Origin: Serripes groenlandicus
Lineage: Eukaryota > Mollusca > Bivalvia > Cardiida > Cardiidae
Reading direction: 5' to 3'
DNA length: 64,000 bases
Assembly: GCA_031761405.1 (NCBI GenBank)
Contig: JASEVX010000001.1
Span: 22,401,270 to 22,465,269 of the forward strand
Position 1 is the stretch's first letter. Each line of letters starts with the position of its first letter. Under the pieces are notes generated by a model. The model was not told where the DNA came from, searched no databases, and saw only the letters and a program-made list of their open reading frames with translations. Made by a program: the position numbers and the translations under genes. Below are positions 1 through 11,234 of the stretch, one piece after another.

Positions 1-14
1 TGTTGACACTATAA

Positions 15-155
15 TCCTATGTTGTGGGTACTCAAAAGGATCGTCTAAGCGAGACGATTCTTTTGAATACCCACAGCATAGGGTTTGATTGATTAATAAG
101 AGAGATATTGTTCTTCTGAAAAGACCATTGTACTCTTCCTTATCTAAGACCATCC
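15..155. mobile_element. Hairpin MITE HP at left edge (copy A)
   Basis: Hairpin at 16-87 and right terminal repeat CTTATCTAAGA at about 145. The left terminal repeat lies outside the window. Counterpart: 40350-40513. Confidence 0.75.
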
Positions 156-339
156 TTATAAACTATAAAGTCGGGGATTCTGCTTAGGTTTGGTTAAGGA
201 CCAATAAGATGACCAAATGTTGATTATTCGGTAATGTATTGAATTAACGTAATAGTTAGCATGGCTTATCTAACTATTATGTACACACAATAAGAGTGTT
301 AAAATGAAAGCAAGGGCCCTTATCAATACCACCAAATAA

Positions 340-540
340 GATGTATCGTATACAGTCAATCCTGTGTTTAAAGACCACCCATGGGAAGTGAACAATATGT
401 TCTTTGTTCACATGCGGTGTTTAAATACAGAGTCATATATACAGACAATGAGTATTTAGGAAACTAACAGTATTGTCGCTATAGACAGGGAATTTCTATA
501 CCAATGTGGTCTTCAAGCACTGGTTCGATTGTACATATGC
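340..540. repeat. TTTAAAGACCACC repeat (copy A)
   Basis: Opens ACAGTCAATCCTGTGTTTAA AGACCACCC, closes near TGTGGTCTTCAAGCAC, with inverted inner parts. Also at 12640-12815 (copy A), 41530-41710 and 56530-56890 (copy B, interrupted by a MITE and cut by the 32-bp array). Confidence 0.6.
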
Positions 541-598
541 GTTTATAATGGAAATAATGGCCCTTTTCATTGCATATTTCACAAATAGACATTGTATT

Positions 599-860
599 TG
601 AGCCGTTCCACGAGAAAACCAACATTACGTAATTCATCGACCCTGATGAGCCTGCGCCGAAACATTCCGTCTCTTGGGGCTAGAGGTATAGAGTAATTAT
701 TCCTGAAACAGAAACTCCACAGGAGGCGAAAAGTGTCTGTCCGGATTAGCCTGCGCAGCATGCTTAGTCTGATCAGAGTCGATACTTTACGCAGAGTCCA
801 GAATGTTGGTTTTACCCCTTGATTAAAAAAAGCCTGTTGGTTTTTTCGTGGAACGGCTCA
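599..860. mobile_element. Foldback element FB (copy A)
   Basis: FB elements are about 260 bp, begin TGAGCCGTTCCACGAGAAAA and end with the inverse, TTTTCTCGTGGAACGGCTCA. Inside are GAGTCC...TGCGTAA, ATCGACCCAGATC and GCCTGCGC...GCGCAGGC inverted blocks, so each copy is quasi-palindromic. This copy has a disturbed right arm with an inserted TTTACCCCTTGATTAAAAAA. Counterpart: 41825-42050. Confidence 0.8.
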
Positions 861-987
861 TTTAATTCATAATATGTATATAGCCGGTTCATCGCATACA
901 ATTCGTTCATTCAAACAATAACCATCTCATTGATATTTTTATGAGAAATCTAATCAAAATAAAGTCAATGTGTGCCTTTAAACTTAC

Positions 988-1060
988 CTCTAAATATTTG
1001 CACTGTTTACCAAAACGAACCACATTTGTCGATACCAAAACGTTGGCACGGATGGCTTCG
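988..1060 (-). CDS. FAR: FAR copy A exon 3
   Basis: This exon has 73 nt reading EAIRANVLVSTNVVRFGKQ then CKYLE, with acceptor ATTCCAG|C and donor TTAGAG|GTAAGT. It is the last FAR exon visible in copy A. The (ATC)n run upstream of its acceptor is shorter and more interrupted than in copy B. Confidence 0.88.
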
Positions 1061-1141
1061 CTGGAATGTATTTAGAAATCAACATATTCGTGGCTACAAC
1101 TTGATGTGATGATGACGTTGTTATTGTTGATGTTATAGTTG

Positions 1142-1142
1142 T

Positions 1143-1190
<48 letters not shown>

Positions 1191-1220
1191 GGATGAGGAT
1201 GAGGATGAGGATGATGATAA
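1142..1220. repeat. (GAT)n microsatellite (copy A)
   Basis: Interrupted run with GAGGAT units, in FAR intron 2 near the exon-3 acceptor. Copy B (42314-42402) has a longer, purer run. Confidence 0.95.
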
Positions 1221-1784
1221 TGTTGATGATGACGATGATAATGATACAATCATCCTTTTCCAATAACTAAATGTATGAATCAATTTATAGCTGTGTGTTA
1301 ATAATTGGTGTTCAATTTATAAATAAGGTAGCTAAAATTATAAAAATTAAGAGAAAATACGGTCATTTACCATTTATTTGATTGAGTATACAAGCGACCG
1401 ATTAATTATCTATTTAATGTAACCATGACAATCCACCGGTTTGATTTATGGAATCAGTTTGATTAAATAGACTTGTGTTATGATAACAAAAATAAGTGAT
1501 TCATCATAGTAAATTTAGTTTCTCACTTGTAATCTCCTTTTCCCACATTCAAACTAACTTTTGAAAACATTTTGCGAATGGAAACATTGGTTGAAATGTG
1601 CAACTTCTCCTTTTGCCACAATAAGTTTTTATCACTTTTGTCAATAAATATACTTTCATTTCTATAGATTTCCGATATTTGTGTCTAGATGATATTTTAG
1701 TCGTTTCATATATGGAAAAGGGCTTAGCTATTCGGGAAAGGGCTAAAAAGCCGCGTTGGCTAGAAGGGTTCTTGTTTCATCATT

Positions 1785-2196
1785 TGAGCTGTCCCACGAG
1801 GTAACCAACATTATGGACTCTGCGTAATGTATCGACCCAGATCGACCTGCACAGTCCGCGTAGGCTATTCCGGGCCGACACATTCCGTCAGAGGGAGATA
1901 TAGGTATAGAGAAATGATTCCTGAAACAAAAAATCGACAGGAGTCAAAAAGTGTCTGTCCGGGTTAGCCTGTGTAATGTATCGACCCAGATCACCCTGCG
2001 CAGTCCGCGTAGGCTATTCCGGGCCGACACATTCCGTCTCAGGGGGATAGTGGTATAAAGAAATGATTCCTGAAACAAAAAATCCACAGGAGTCGAAAAG
2101 TGTCTGTGCGGGTTAGCCTGTGCGGCATGCTTAGTCTGATCCGAGTCGATACTTTACGCAGAGTCCACAATGTTGGTTTTCTCGCGGGATGGCTCA
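1785..2196. mobile_element. Foldback element FB with internal duplication (copy A)
   Basis: This copy is enlarged to about 410 bp because the block from TAATGTATCGACCCAGATC to AAAAGTGTCTGT is present twice in tandem. The copy-B counterpart (44479-44727) has one block and loses its right arm. Confidence 0.75.
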
Positions 2197-2861
2197 TTTA
2201 ACTTGTGACAGTGAAAATGCGCGGGAACAATTCATACGCGCACAGCACATTTTGTCAAGGCTCCAATGTCACCAACCTTACTCAGCGCTTAAGTAATACT
2301 TTTTTGAAAATACTTAAAAGCATATTTCATCATTTTTGTTTCCTTAATACTTTGTAAAACATGGACGGCGGTATGTATATAAATAAATGACACAAGTGAC
2401 ATAAATAGTTACCTTGCAGACAAACAATACTTGTTAGGAAATGAAATATGTTAGCATTTTTATTAGGGAAACATGAGATATGCTTTTAAGTATTTAAGTA
2501 TTACTAAGTACGATTGGTGGAATTGAACTCTGGGCCTTCAAATCCGTCATCGTCTCCGAACCAAAATTGTGGCTTAAAGAGAAAATCTGGAAGTGTAGCC
2601 TCTGTGGTTCCGAAGTTTTACCCCTTGATTTAAAAAAGCCTCGTACTAATTACGAGAAGATAAAATGGAAATGATAAGGCACCGTATAAATGACACAAGA
2701 CCGATTCGACTATTTGTAAGCGCATCTCATAACCGGAAAGCGAATAGTTACTGTTACCCATGTGTGTGGTATATTCATGATCGAATCCCGGGATCTAAGT
2801 CGAATTAACGAACTTAGCCGAAATGTTCCAATTTGTTTTGATAAATATAACAGTCGCCTAC

Positions 2862-3037
2862 CTGAGCGGAGGGTTAAATTTAATTAACGCGGCCACGTGG
2901 AAAATAATCGATATTTCGTTGACCAATTTCTGAAACAATTCATCGCTGAGTCCTAGGTTTGATTCTTCAAGATTTGTCCACAATGGAATAAGTTTGGCAT
3001 CAAACTTTGGATTGGTCTGACGGACACGGTCAAAAAC
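2862..3037 (-). CDS. FAR: FAR copy A exon 2
   Basis: This exon has 176 nt and its translation is identical to copy-B exon 2 (VFDRVRQTNPKFDAKLIPLW...IIFHVAALIKFN). The acceptor is ATTCCACAG|G and the donor CTCAG|GTAGGC. Identity of the protein while the surrounding intron carries substitutions and indels suggests that it is under selection. Confidence 0.9.
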
Positions 3038-3874
3038 CTGTGGAATTATGTATGACAACATTCAGAGTTTTGCATCCTGTTATAATTAAAGTGATAACAA
3101 AAAGGTACTACAAGACGCTCCAAGGACAATGTTAAACGTTCGACGAACAAGAACCTACATTCTGATAAGAAACTGAAAGTAGGGATTCAGTACCCATCCA
3201 TATTTACTGCTACAAAAATGTAATATATCTACTAAGGTAGACAGCTCTATTGACTTGTTTTGTAAATCTTGTTCAAGACGCTGATAATAATGCGTCTGCA
3301 TTTGGTGAAAGAAAGGGTTGCATATTTCTTCGTGTACGAATGATTGTGTCAGACTGGCATATCTTGAAATTGTATAAGTGTGATTTTGCTTCACAAGCTG
3401 AAAGACTGAAGTAAGTAAGTAAGTAAGTAAATCGTTTATTATTGTGACTTGTGCATATTTACAGATTTATATACAAATACATTTACAATTACATAGAGCA
3501 CCGGTCATATGCGCTTATAAGTCACCAAAAACACAAACATCATGAATAGTTCCATTATTTACACACACAAAAAATGGTTTTCTATTAGAATAAATAGTGA
3601 GATAAATGGGAATGGGGGAATGCACATGTGTGCTGTGCATGGTAATAAGTCTACTTGGTACTTTTGAAACAAATGAGTATATGCATAGGGGGAATTAATG
3701 ATAAATACATCATATATATATATACACTGTAGAATGAAAAGATGATTATAGTGAGTATAATAGCAATATATTTACAAGGAATCATTTAGCGAAGTCAATA
3801 TTTTATCATTAACCTGGAATAAGATAAAGCTAATAAATATGAGCTTAAAATAATATATTGTATGAAGTACATAC

Positions 3875-4162
3875 CGAATTATTCAGGAATTTCCTGTACC
3901 GTTGACTGGCATCCACGTCTCTCTTAGCCCTGATAGGAATATAAACTTGACCAATACCCGGGCAGGATCTGAGTAACTTCTCCACCAGACACTGGCCCGA
4001 AAATCCAGTGGCGCCCGTAATAAGTACATTCTTGCCTTTATAAAACTCAGAGACTGGAGTATGCGTATCACTGTGCACCTTCTTATAACACAAACTTTCA
4101 CTTAGTTTAATTGTTTTCCGGCCGAAACGACCTATCATCAAATTCCGCATATATAAAGTCAT
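3875..4162 (-). CDS. FAR: FAR copy A exon 1
   Basis: This is the paralogous first exon, 288 nt, with the same structure as the copy-B exon. It carries TGATGFSG where copy B has TGATGFAG, and differs at three other residues (N7, S22 and Y26, against T, R and F). The donor is NNS|GTATGTACTT. It is the start of a second FAR gene whose exons 4 onward would lie beyond the left edge of the window, so whether it is complete cannot be judged here. Confidence 0.9.
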
Positions 4163-4490
4163 TTTGTCAATATACTCTCGGTCTGTATTACAAATATATG
4201 TTAAATAAGAATTGAACAGCCATGGATCCCAACCCCGTTCTGGTGTCAGATGTAGGCATATTTATTGTACAGACAGATTTATTTGGTTCTCAGCCATTAC
4301 ATATATATATGTAATTATAATTATATATATATAAGTATTATACATTGTCGTTCAATGCGACAATAACAAACAATACTTGCAACTTAAGCATATCACACAA
4401 ACAATGGAATATCCTACTATTTAAACTATCAAACCAAGAATCAACGAAAATAATACAAACTTACTTTATAAGACAAAATGAAAGAATATA

Positions 4491-4745
4491 TGAGCCGTTC
4501 CACGAGAAAACCAACATTTTGGACTCTGCGTAAAGTATCGACCCGGATCAGTCTAAGAATGCCGCGAATGCTTACCCGGAGAAACACTTTTCGCCTCCTG
4601 TGGACTTTCTGTTTCAGGAAACATTACTCTATACCTTTATCCCCCCTGAGACGGAATGTATCTGCCCGGATTAGCCTGCGCAGGCTGATCTGGGTCGATA
4701 CATTACGCAGAGTCCATAATTGTTGGTTTTCTCGTGGAGCGCCTA
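4491..4745. mobile_element. Foldback element FB (copy A)
   Basis: This is a full-length copy about 330 bp upstream of the FAR start codon, in inverted relation to most others. Counterpart: 46772-47023, which has lost part of the middle. Confidence 0.8.
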
Positions 4746-4964
4746 ATGTATATATATTATGATGTGGAGAGAATGGGGTCACACTTCTCTGTTTCGACAA
4801 AAATTGCATCAACGGTCCGGCCCCTCTATTTTGTTTGCGGACATAATATAGTATGAGTGTACGAATGTACTGTTCGAAGATGCTACAAGAACCAGACTCC
4901 TGCTTCATCAGATTCGGTCCTAAAAACAAATATGAGCCAGGACATACGAAAAGAAAGCAATAAT

Positions 4965-5110
4965 TTGTTGTATTAGGGTTAACGACGTTCTCAACAGTAT
5001 TTCAGTTATATCACGGCGACGGTTCACTTGTTCATGATTCCCGGGTAAACAAACCAGTACTAAGCCAGGAAATGTGCCTTGTCGAAGGACGCTCCACCAT
5101 AACCGTTGAG
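4965..5110 (-). mobile_element. SINE type c body, head missing (copy A)
   Basis: Only the body and tail remain (GTTTACCCGGGAATCATGAA, CACGGCGACGGTTCACTTG). Counterpart 47240-47390. Confidence 0.7.
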
Positions 5111-5128
5111 ACAGCAAAGTGTTTAGGA

Positions 5129-5326
5129 TGCAGAGCTCTAGACAAGGGACGTTTCGCATGTTATAAAATCCATATTTTACACTCAAATCCTATGTTGTGG
5201 GTACTCAAAAGAATCGTCTCAGTGATACGATTCTTTTGAGTACCCACAACATAGGGATTGGTTGAGTCACACGAGAGGATATTGTGGGGAAAAGATCAGT
5301 TTACTTCCCCTTATCTAGTCTTCTGA
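5129..5326. mobile_element. Hairpin MITE HP, full length (copy A)
   Basis: HP elements have terminal inverted repeats CAGAGCTCTAGATAAG / CTTATCTAGAGCTCTG and, inside, a near-perfect hairpin of about 68 bp (CCTATGTTGTGGGTACTCAA, AAGAATCGTCTC, then the inverse). Here the hairpin is 5190-5256. Confidence 0.8.
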
Positions 5327-6012
5327 GGATGCTCGTGCCGTCTAGTGTGCCACACAGCGAAAGTCCTAATCATACTGTGCGGTGGTGCAGACTGATCAGG
5401 ACCTTCGCCAGTCTCAAATTATTTATAAGGATTTTGGTATCGCTTTAAATTAAAAAAAAAATGTAATACTACTATACAAAACGACTGTAAAATAAAATGA
5501 TGGTAACATAATATATCCAAGTGACCGAATCTCACGGCTCTAGTTCACCCAGTGTCCAGTTTGGACAATTAATAAATAAATCAGGATCCCTAGGTTACCA
5601 TGTAGTACACTTGATTTTCTTTTTTGAATTGGAGTGGTAGTATTATTTACGAGTTCAATATTGGCGATGTCGCACTATACGGTGATCGCTCATCTGTGTT
5701 GTCAAAACACGTCACGTGACAAGACAACCCACTTGCGAGTTAGGTGAAAGGGATCAATGGATCCATTAGAAAAGCGAACTATTCAAACACAATGTTATTT
5801 GACTTTATTCCAGCATTGAACAGTTTAAATCGCACCATATCTGATGGTGACCGTCGTATAGGTGAACTGATTGTCTCAGTGATTGTCTTGACTTTAAATG
5901 CCAGCGTGCGTTGGGTTGAGAAAATGCATCAGAAAAAACTACTAAATACTACAGAAAATTTCCGAATGACATCGTAAATACGTCAATTGAACTTTATTCT
6001 GTTACCTACATA

Positions 6013-6273
6013 TGAGCCGTTCCACGAGAAAACCAACATTATGGACTCTGCGTTAATGTATCGACCCAGATCACCATACACAGTCCGCGCAGGCTAATCC
6101 GGACCGACACAAGTTCCGTCTCAGGGGGACAGAGGTATAGTGTAATGATTCCTGAAACAGAAAATCCACAGGAGGCGAAAAGTGTCTGGCCAGGTTAGCC
6201 TGCGCGGCATGCTTAGGCTGATCCGGGTCGATACTGAGTCCACAGTGGTGGTTTGTTCACGTAATTCGGCTCA
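6013..6273. mobile_element. Foldback element FB (copy A)
   Basis: Near full length; the right arm is altered to GTTCACGTAATTCGGCTCA. Counterpart 49444-49652 lacks the left 45 bp or so. Confidence 0.8.
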
Positions 6274-6923
6274 TATGTGGTTATGGAGCATTATCTTTTC
6301 TACTTTAGTCACCTAGTCATAAAAAGTGTGTTACTTACATCTTTAGCTAAGGTATCCAATTATAGAGTTTGCCGCTTTTGGCTAAGGACTAATTTAGAAA
6401 CACTGACGTTCTCCCTTTTGAACATATATTTTATGTTCTGTCGGAGGCTATGATATACGTGTAAATAATATTTAAAAAAAAACAACAGCGAAATGTGACC
6501 TTTAATGATATGAAATGAATGTTCACGTGTGACGGTATTGTTGCATCCTCTTTTGATCAAGTGTAAGTAAACGTGTACTTTTTGGATTTTGTGCTCTCGA
6601 TTGTCCCACATTTTGAAAATTTGCGGCTCATATGTAAAGTAATGTTATCTATTCATGTAGAAAGCCAGCTTATGTTGATGAACAATTACAAGCGCATGCA
6701 GTATGATACTATGGGAGCATACTCAATGGCACAAAAAGACCCTTCATATTGGAGTTCCTTCGTTTGTCGACGTTTCTGTATTTTATTTGATGTGTTAGTT
6801 GTGTACCTCCAATAGAATATGCTCAATGTTGTAACAGGAGTAGGTTTTAACTTCGACATACTGTAACAGCTTTCTAGTCTTTGCACATTGGGTGTTAAAA
6901 AAGGTAAATAGTTTGTCTCTGAG

Positions 6924-7205
6924 CCGAGCCCCGTTAGCTCAGTCAGTAGCGACGCGAGCTGTAAATCCAGGGGTTGTTAGTTCGAACCCCAGCTCGGTCA
7001 AAATTACTTCCGACGTTTGACAAAAGTCACTGTTACAAGCGACATTCGTCTTCACCAATGTGCTTACAGTCTATGCGGAAAAACAGCCAGTTAATTGGAA
7101 ATAATGTTGTGTTGACTACTAGTGGAAGGAAGTCAGGAAACACATGAAGTAGGTGAATTGGCCGTCGTGATATGACTGAAAAACTGTTAAAAACGTCAAT
7201 TTATC
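6924..7205 (+). mobile_element. tRNA-derived SINE type a (copy A)
   Basis: The head GTTAGCTCAGTCAGTAGCGA ... GTTCGAACCCC has A and B boxes; the tail ends ACTGTTAAAAACG. Not a functional tRNA: no cloverleaf acceptor pairing, and it continues into a SINE body. Counterpart 50673-50967. Confidence 0.8.
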
Positions 7206-7517
7206 CCAATCATTCATTGACTCTGAATATCTCAACAGATCCTGGAAAGTCTAGCGTAGCAATGTCGTTGAATGCTGTGGATCACACATCTTCACGTGCA
7301 TACTTGGAACTAATGGTAGAACTGTTGCTTGTCTGACGATGGATGACGATGAATGTCTTGGTCACATCTGAAGTCATATCTAACACCAATTATGATTGCG
7401 TTTTGGGCACACTTTACATGAATGAAAACAGTTAAGAATCAATGTCAAACGTCTACATAAGGAGGAGTAAACTAGTCTTTTTACCCTAAAATCTCTATTT
7501 TAATTCATAACGCAAGT

Positions 7518-7642
7518 AAACCCTGCATTGTGGCTTCTCAAAGGAATCGTGAGACGATTATTGAGTACCAACACTATAGGGTTTGAGTGTCATACAAGGA
7601 TTTACCGATGTGACATACTCTTCTTATCTAGAGCTCTGAATG
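7518..7642. mobile_element. Hairpin MITE HP, degenerate (copy A)
   Basis: Shortened hairpin (TTCTCAAAGGAATCGTGAGA) and intact right terminal repeat CTTATCTAGAGCTCTG at 7627. Counterpart: 51265-51393. Confidence 0.65.
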
Positions 7643-7654
7643 TGCAAGTAAGTT

Positions 7655-7812
7655 GAACAAGAAATGGATCAATGCATAGTTGAACAAGAAATGGATCAAT
7701 GCATAGTTGAACAAGAAATGGATCAATGCATAGTTGAACAAGAAATGGATCAATGCATAGTTGAACAAGAAATGGATCAATGCATAGTTGAACAAGAAAT
7801 GGATCAATGCAT
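7655..7812. repeat. 27-bp tandem repeat (copy A, about 6 units)
   Basis: Unit GTTGAACAAGAAATGGATCA ATGCATA lies between an HP MITE and a SINE. Counterpart 51400-51540 has about five units. Confidence 0.9.
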
Positions 7813-7828
7813 TGGTAAAAAGAAAGTT

Positions 7829-8072
7829 AGACCGCTTTGATGGTGTAGTGGTAGAACGTCTGGTCCGAGTGTGTCTGAGGTCGTGGGTTCGATCCCAGGC
7901 CGGATCAAACCAAATACTTTGGAAAAAGTAGTAATGGTCTTCACTCCTTGGCTCTCAGGATTGTTTGGAAAAGCATAACGGCTGACTTGTTGGTGCTAGT
8001 ATAAATGAACCACTCCAGAAGTACCAAGAAACGACGTGAATTCAATGCCAAATTGTTGAAAGCGGCATAAAA
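7829..8072 (+). mobile_element. tRNA-derived SINE type b (copy A)
   Basis: Head GATGGTGTAGTGGTAGAACG with B box GTGGGTTCGATCCC, tail GTTGAAAGCGGCATAAAA; ends 40 bp before the ankyrin exon acceptor. Counterpart 51555-51890 carries about 60 extra bases in its middle. Confidence 0.8.
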
Positions 8073-8109
8073 AAACCTCATAAAAACTATCAAAACAATA
8101 TATTTTCAG

Positions 8110-8260
8110 GATTGACTCCACTTCACCAGGCAGTACTCGATGGTAACTTCGAAGCGGTGAAACTTCTGATAGCCCATCGTGCCGACATCAACAAACAGGA
8201 CGAGGATTTCTGGACGCCGCTTCATGCAGCATGTGCTGAAGGGCACGCGGACATCGTCAG
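8110..8260 (+). CDS. Ankyrin-repeat protein copy A, penultimate coding exon
   Basis: This exon has 151 nt: two leading bases, then LTPLHQAVLDGNFEAVKLLI, AHRADINKQDEDFWTPLHAA, CAEGHADIV. It holds one complete ankyrin repeat and the start of a second (TPLHxA...GHxDIV). Order and spacing resemble PPP1R27 and the MYPT family (LHEAVLSGN...GWTPLHIACSDGY), proteins that bind protein phosphatase 1, so a role as a PP1 regulator is inferred. The acceptor is ATTTTCAG|GA and the donor GTCAG|GTGAGG. Upstream exons, which should carry the start and any RVxF motif, were not found; they should lie between 4163 and 8109. Confidence 0.85.
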
Positions 8261-8689
8261 GTGAGGTTTTTTGTTAACTCTTTCTCAAAGTGCAGAACCA
8301 GTTTGGCTCTTTTCTACCAGCAGACGACTTTTGAAAGCATTGTGGCAAAAAGAAAAATGTGTTATAATGGACACTTCTTAGTGTAGCACGTGATGAAGGA
8401 CATGCGGACATCGTCAGGCGAGTTATGTTACCTATCTCACTCGTGCAGACGCATTTTGACTCATCTCTAGCGACGTATTTTGACTCATCTTTAGCGACGC
8501 ATTTTGACTCACGTTTTGCCTAGACGTTTTCAAAGTCGTCTTTCGCAGATTTGTTTGGTTTGATTGTTTGTTTGTTTGTTTGTTTGGGTGGTTGGGTGGG
8601 TAGGTGGCGTTTTATGCCTTTTTCAACAGTATTTTCAACAGTCTAGTCAACGAGTCTTAATTCCACCAAACTTTAATTACCTATAGGTT

Positions 8690-8906
8690 AGGCATTTAAT
8701 ACCCTTTCACACATAAAACAAACCTGTAAAAGACGCCTTTGGAATCATTTGGTCAAAATTTCTAAGATCAATTATTGAATATAGTTGAAAATAATTGCTG
8801 CAAAAGGAGAAACTGCTATTTTAAATCAACTGGTCCTTTTGCAACAATGTTTTCAAAACTGGTCTGCTGCAAAGGCGTCAGAAAGCGTCATGGGAAAGGT
8901 TTAAAA
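8690..8906. mobile_element. Degenerate TTAA MITE, same family (copy A)
   Basis: It runs from ATTTAATACCCTTTCACAC to GCGTCATGGGAAAGGTTTAA, with an inner GTCTGCTGCAAAGGCGTC. Copy B has it at about 52468-52684. Partial relatives lie at 8281-8470 and 9160-9315, all inside the ankyrin-gene intron. Confidence 0.65.
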
Positions 8907-9744
8907 GGTAAATGACACATCTTCTGCAGGGGGTTCTTTGATACAAGACAAGCAACGGGTATATGGGCGGTGCTCCAGTTAAACCAACCTCAGCGTAATA
9001 ATTACACTTTTAGGAAATCAACCTGCTTGGAAATCCATACTAAAGGATCAAAATAGATGCTTCATTACAGACGTTTCTTAAAACCTTGAATCAATTAGCA
9101 AAACATCGTGAAAAGAGAAAAACATCATAAAAGTGATGTTTGTTATTCCCAGTATAACACTTCTCCGGCAGCAGACGACTTTGAAAACATAAGTAAGACA
9201 TATAGAAGATCTTTACAAATGCAGGAACAATTATTGAATAAAGTTGTAAACATTGTGGTCAAAGGAGAAATTTCTCATTATGTTTTCAATTTAGTCGTCT
9301 TCTGCAGGAGCGTCTGACAGCAGTTAATTTGACGATGGTTTATGACCATGTTATGTCTTCAAAACCTTTATAATCAAGATATCATTGTAGTAATTCAAAA
9401 CAGTGATTTGTCAATGTAATTATTAAAATCATACATTGATAACATTACATATGTTTATTCTAATTATTATTATATGACCGTAAACTATTTACGGTTCATA
9501 GAATTATCGTATCAGTGTCATATTAGTTGACAAGTGAAATATTTAACCCATAACCTGTTACCCTTTTTCCACCAACAACAAAATGGTAAATCAAAAACAA
9601 ACAAAGCGAAATATGTTTCATTTCTTTTAATTAAAAAGCCTTCTTTCACAATTTAAGATTTTTAATATCATTATAAAGGATTACTGGGTCTTATTAAAAT
9701 AAACAAAAAAGAACAATATAAACTATTTTAAAGTATAAGATGTT

Positions 9745-9990
9745 TGGATTATTTGCTGACCGCGAAAACCCGATTTTCTATTTGTGTTTCATCATGTGAT
9801 AAAAAGAATCTGACATCGTTGTCATTTTATAAAGTTTTATTAAACTCGTCCAAGAAATGAATTATTATGCTCGCCAAAGGTTCGCTTAATAACAAATTTC
9901 TTGAAACTCGTTTAATAAAACTTTATATGAAATAACAACTCATGTCAGATCCTATATGTATCACATAATATAAGTTTACTCTGAAGTGTT
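9745..9990. mobile_element. Palindromic MITE 'AAAGTTTTATTAAACTCG' (copy A)
   Basis: Long inverted arms (ATCTGACATCGTTGTCATTT, TATAAAGTTTTATTAAACTC) around a short core. Relatives: 53530-53695 (copy B, right arm lost), 32590-32745, and a more distant one with TTTATTAAAAGTGA arms at 13415-13560. Confidence 0.65.
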
Positions 9991-10021
9991 TGTTTTTAAC
10001 AATATCTCTTATAACTAAACA

Positions 10022-10153
10022 AATGCATATGTTGTGGGTACTCAAAACAATCGTCTCACTGAGACGATTCTTTTGAGTACCCACAACATAGGGTTTGAAT
10101 GTCAAATAAGAATTTAAGAACATGAAAAATGCCGCTTATCTAGAGCTCTGAAT
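10022..10153. mobile_element. Hairpin MITE HP, left-truncated (copy A)
   Basis: Hairpin at 10026-10093, right repeat CTTATCTAGAGCTCTG at 10137. Counterpart 53730-53848 has lost part of the hairpin. Confidence 0.7.
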
Positions 10154-10345
10154 TACATGTGTGCAGACGAAATATTCTTTCCATCGGTAAAAATAAAACA
10201 ATCGGAAATAAAACCACATATTCCACGTTTCTTAACGTTTGCAGACCAGTCGATTCAATCACTGCCAGTCGAATTATCTGGTTCCAAACATCGTGAAAGG
10301 TCGTTCTTTGTATGAGAGACATGACAGCATTTTTGTTTCTTTCAG

Positions 10346-10487
10346 ATTTTTACTCGAACATGGTGCAGACCGTACAATACTGACAGACGAAGGCGAGCGG
10401 CCGTTAGACTTGGTCGAACCCACAGATATGGCAACGATACAAGTTATGTTACAGCCAGCTAACGACCAAACTATAGAGGAAACATAA
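10346..10487 (+). CDS. Ankyrin-repeat protein copy A, last exon
   Basis: This exon has 142 nt after TTTCTTTCAG. It completes Arg, then reads FLLEHGADRTILTDEGERPL, DLVEPTDMATIQVMLQ, ending DQTIEET and TAA. FLLEHGADR and the LP/PLDL...D ending correspond to YLISLGADR...LPSDLIDPD in PPP1R27, which supports that relationship and shows that the protein ends shortly after the second ankyrin repeat. The intron of about 2.1 kb is filled with MITE copies. Confidence 0.85.
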
Positions 10488-10572
10488 ACAATATGTACGT
10501 GTGAAAATGACCGTACATAGGAGTGTTCAATTTATTGTTCTCACGTGCCAAAATTGTGTAAATCTAACTTAA

Positions 10573-10812
10573 CCTTTTCCCTAATACAGACGACGCCTGG
10601 CGCTTAACAAGTAAACCCTTTTCAACATACGACAATATTGCAGAGGCCGACTTTGAATAACATGTAGATAAATACTCCCTCGTAGATAAAAGTATTATCT
10701 CTGTAAAAAGTATTGAACAATTTTTGAAATCTTGAGGCAAAAAGAGAAATTTCTCATTATGAGCAATTTCTTCTGTTGCCAAAATGTTTTCAGCTGTTGT
10801 CTGCCGCAGGGT
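10573..10812. mobile_element. Degenerate TTAA MITE, same family (copy A)
   Basis: It opens TTTTCCCTAATACAGACGAC, has a centre around AATTTCTCATTATGAGCAATTT and an arm TTGTCTGCCGCAGGGTGCGTC. The counterpart in copy B is about 54272-54507. Confidence 0.65.
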
Positions 10813-10953
10813 GCGTCAGAAGGCATCACTATTTGGGTAAATGTTAAGAGAATAGTGCTGGAACAGATACAGTATACGATATGTCCAAGTTACCACCTCA
10901 GTCAGGTGACCTCCAAGGTTTCCACAGCAGACGACTCTTTCGATAGAATGATA

Positions 10954-11216
10954 TGAGCCGTCCCGCGAAAAAACCAACATTGTAGACTCTGCGTAAAGTA
11001 TCGACCCGGATTAGCCTAAACATGCCGCGCAGGCTTACCCGGATAGACACTTTTCGCCTCCTGTGAATTTTCTGTTTTCAGGAATCATTACTCTATACCT
11101 CTATCCCCTAAGACGGAATGTGTCGGCCCGGATCAGTCTGCGCGGAATGCGCAGGCTGATGTGGGTCGATACGTTACGCAGAGCCCATAATGTTGGTTTT
11201 CTCGCGTGACGGCTCA
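10954..11216. mobile_element. Foldback element FB (copy A)
   Basis: Full-length copy about 470 bp after the ankyrin-gene stop codon. Counterpart: 54636-54896. Confidence 0.8.
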
Positions 11217-11234
11217 AATTATTATCATAAAAGT

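Larger units (their letters stand above)
4163..6923. other. Intergenic: FAR 5' flank toward the ankyrin gene (copy A)
   Basis: Apart from the FB, HP and SINE pieces listed, 5430-6000 and 6290-6920 are unique-looking DNA kept in copy B. A frame at 5744-5977 and a minus frame at 6686-6886 persist in both copies but without codon-like substitution bias. The missing first exons of the ankyrin gene should be here or in 7206-8109; I could not identify them. No TATA box is convincing. Confidence 0.5.

Noticed and set aside
990..1283. 97-codon minus frame with a poly-Ser run, and a second with poly-Ile
   Set aside because: It is the (GAT)n microsatellite read in different frames; only the 73-nt FAR exon 3 at its end is real, and in another frame.
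5744..5977. Frame conserved with 49124-49408 (ALNSLN...SDGDRR)
   Set aside because: Most differences between copies change amino acids, the copies have unrelated 5' parts, and the copy-B start lies inside a Helitron-like element. The in-frame 12-nt indel alone is weak support.
6686..6886. Minus frame shared with 50439-50639 (KLKPTPV...CAIEYAPIV)
   Set aside because: Open in both copies, but the changes are mostly non-synonymous and no splice site or homology is evident.
6924..7005. tRNA genes at several sites (A and B boxes)
   Set aside because: All are followed by SINE bodies and shared tails, and the acceptor stems do not pair; they are SINE heads.
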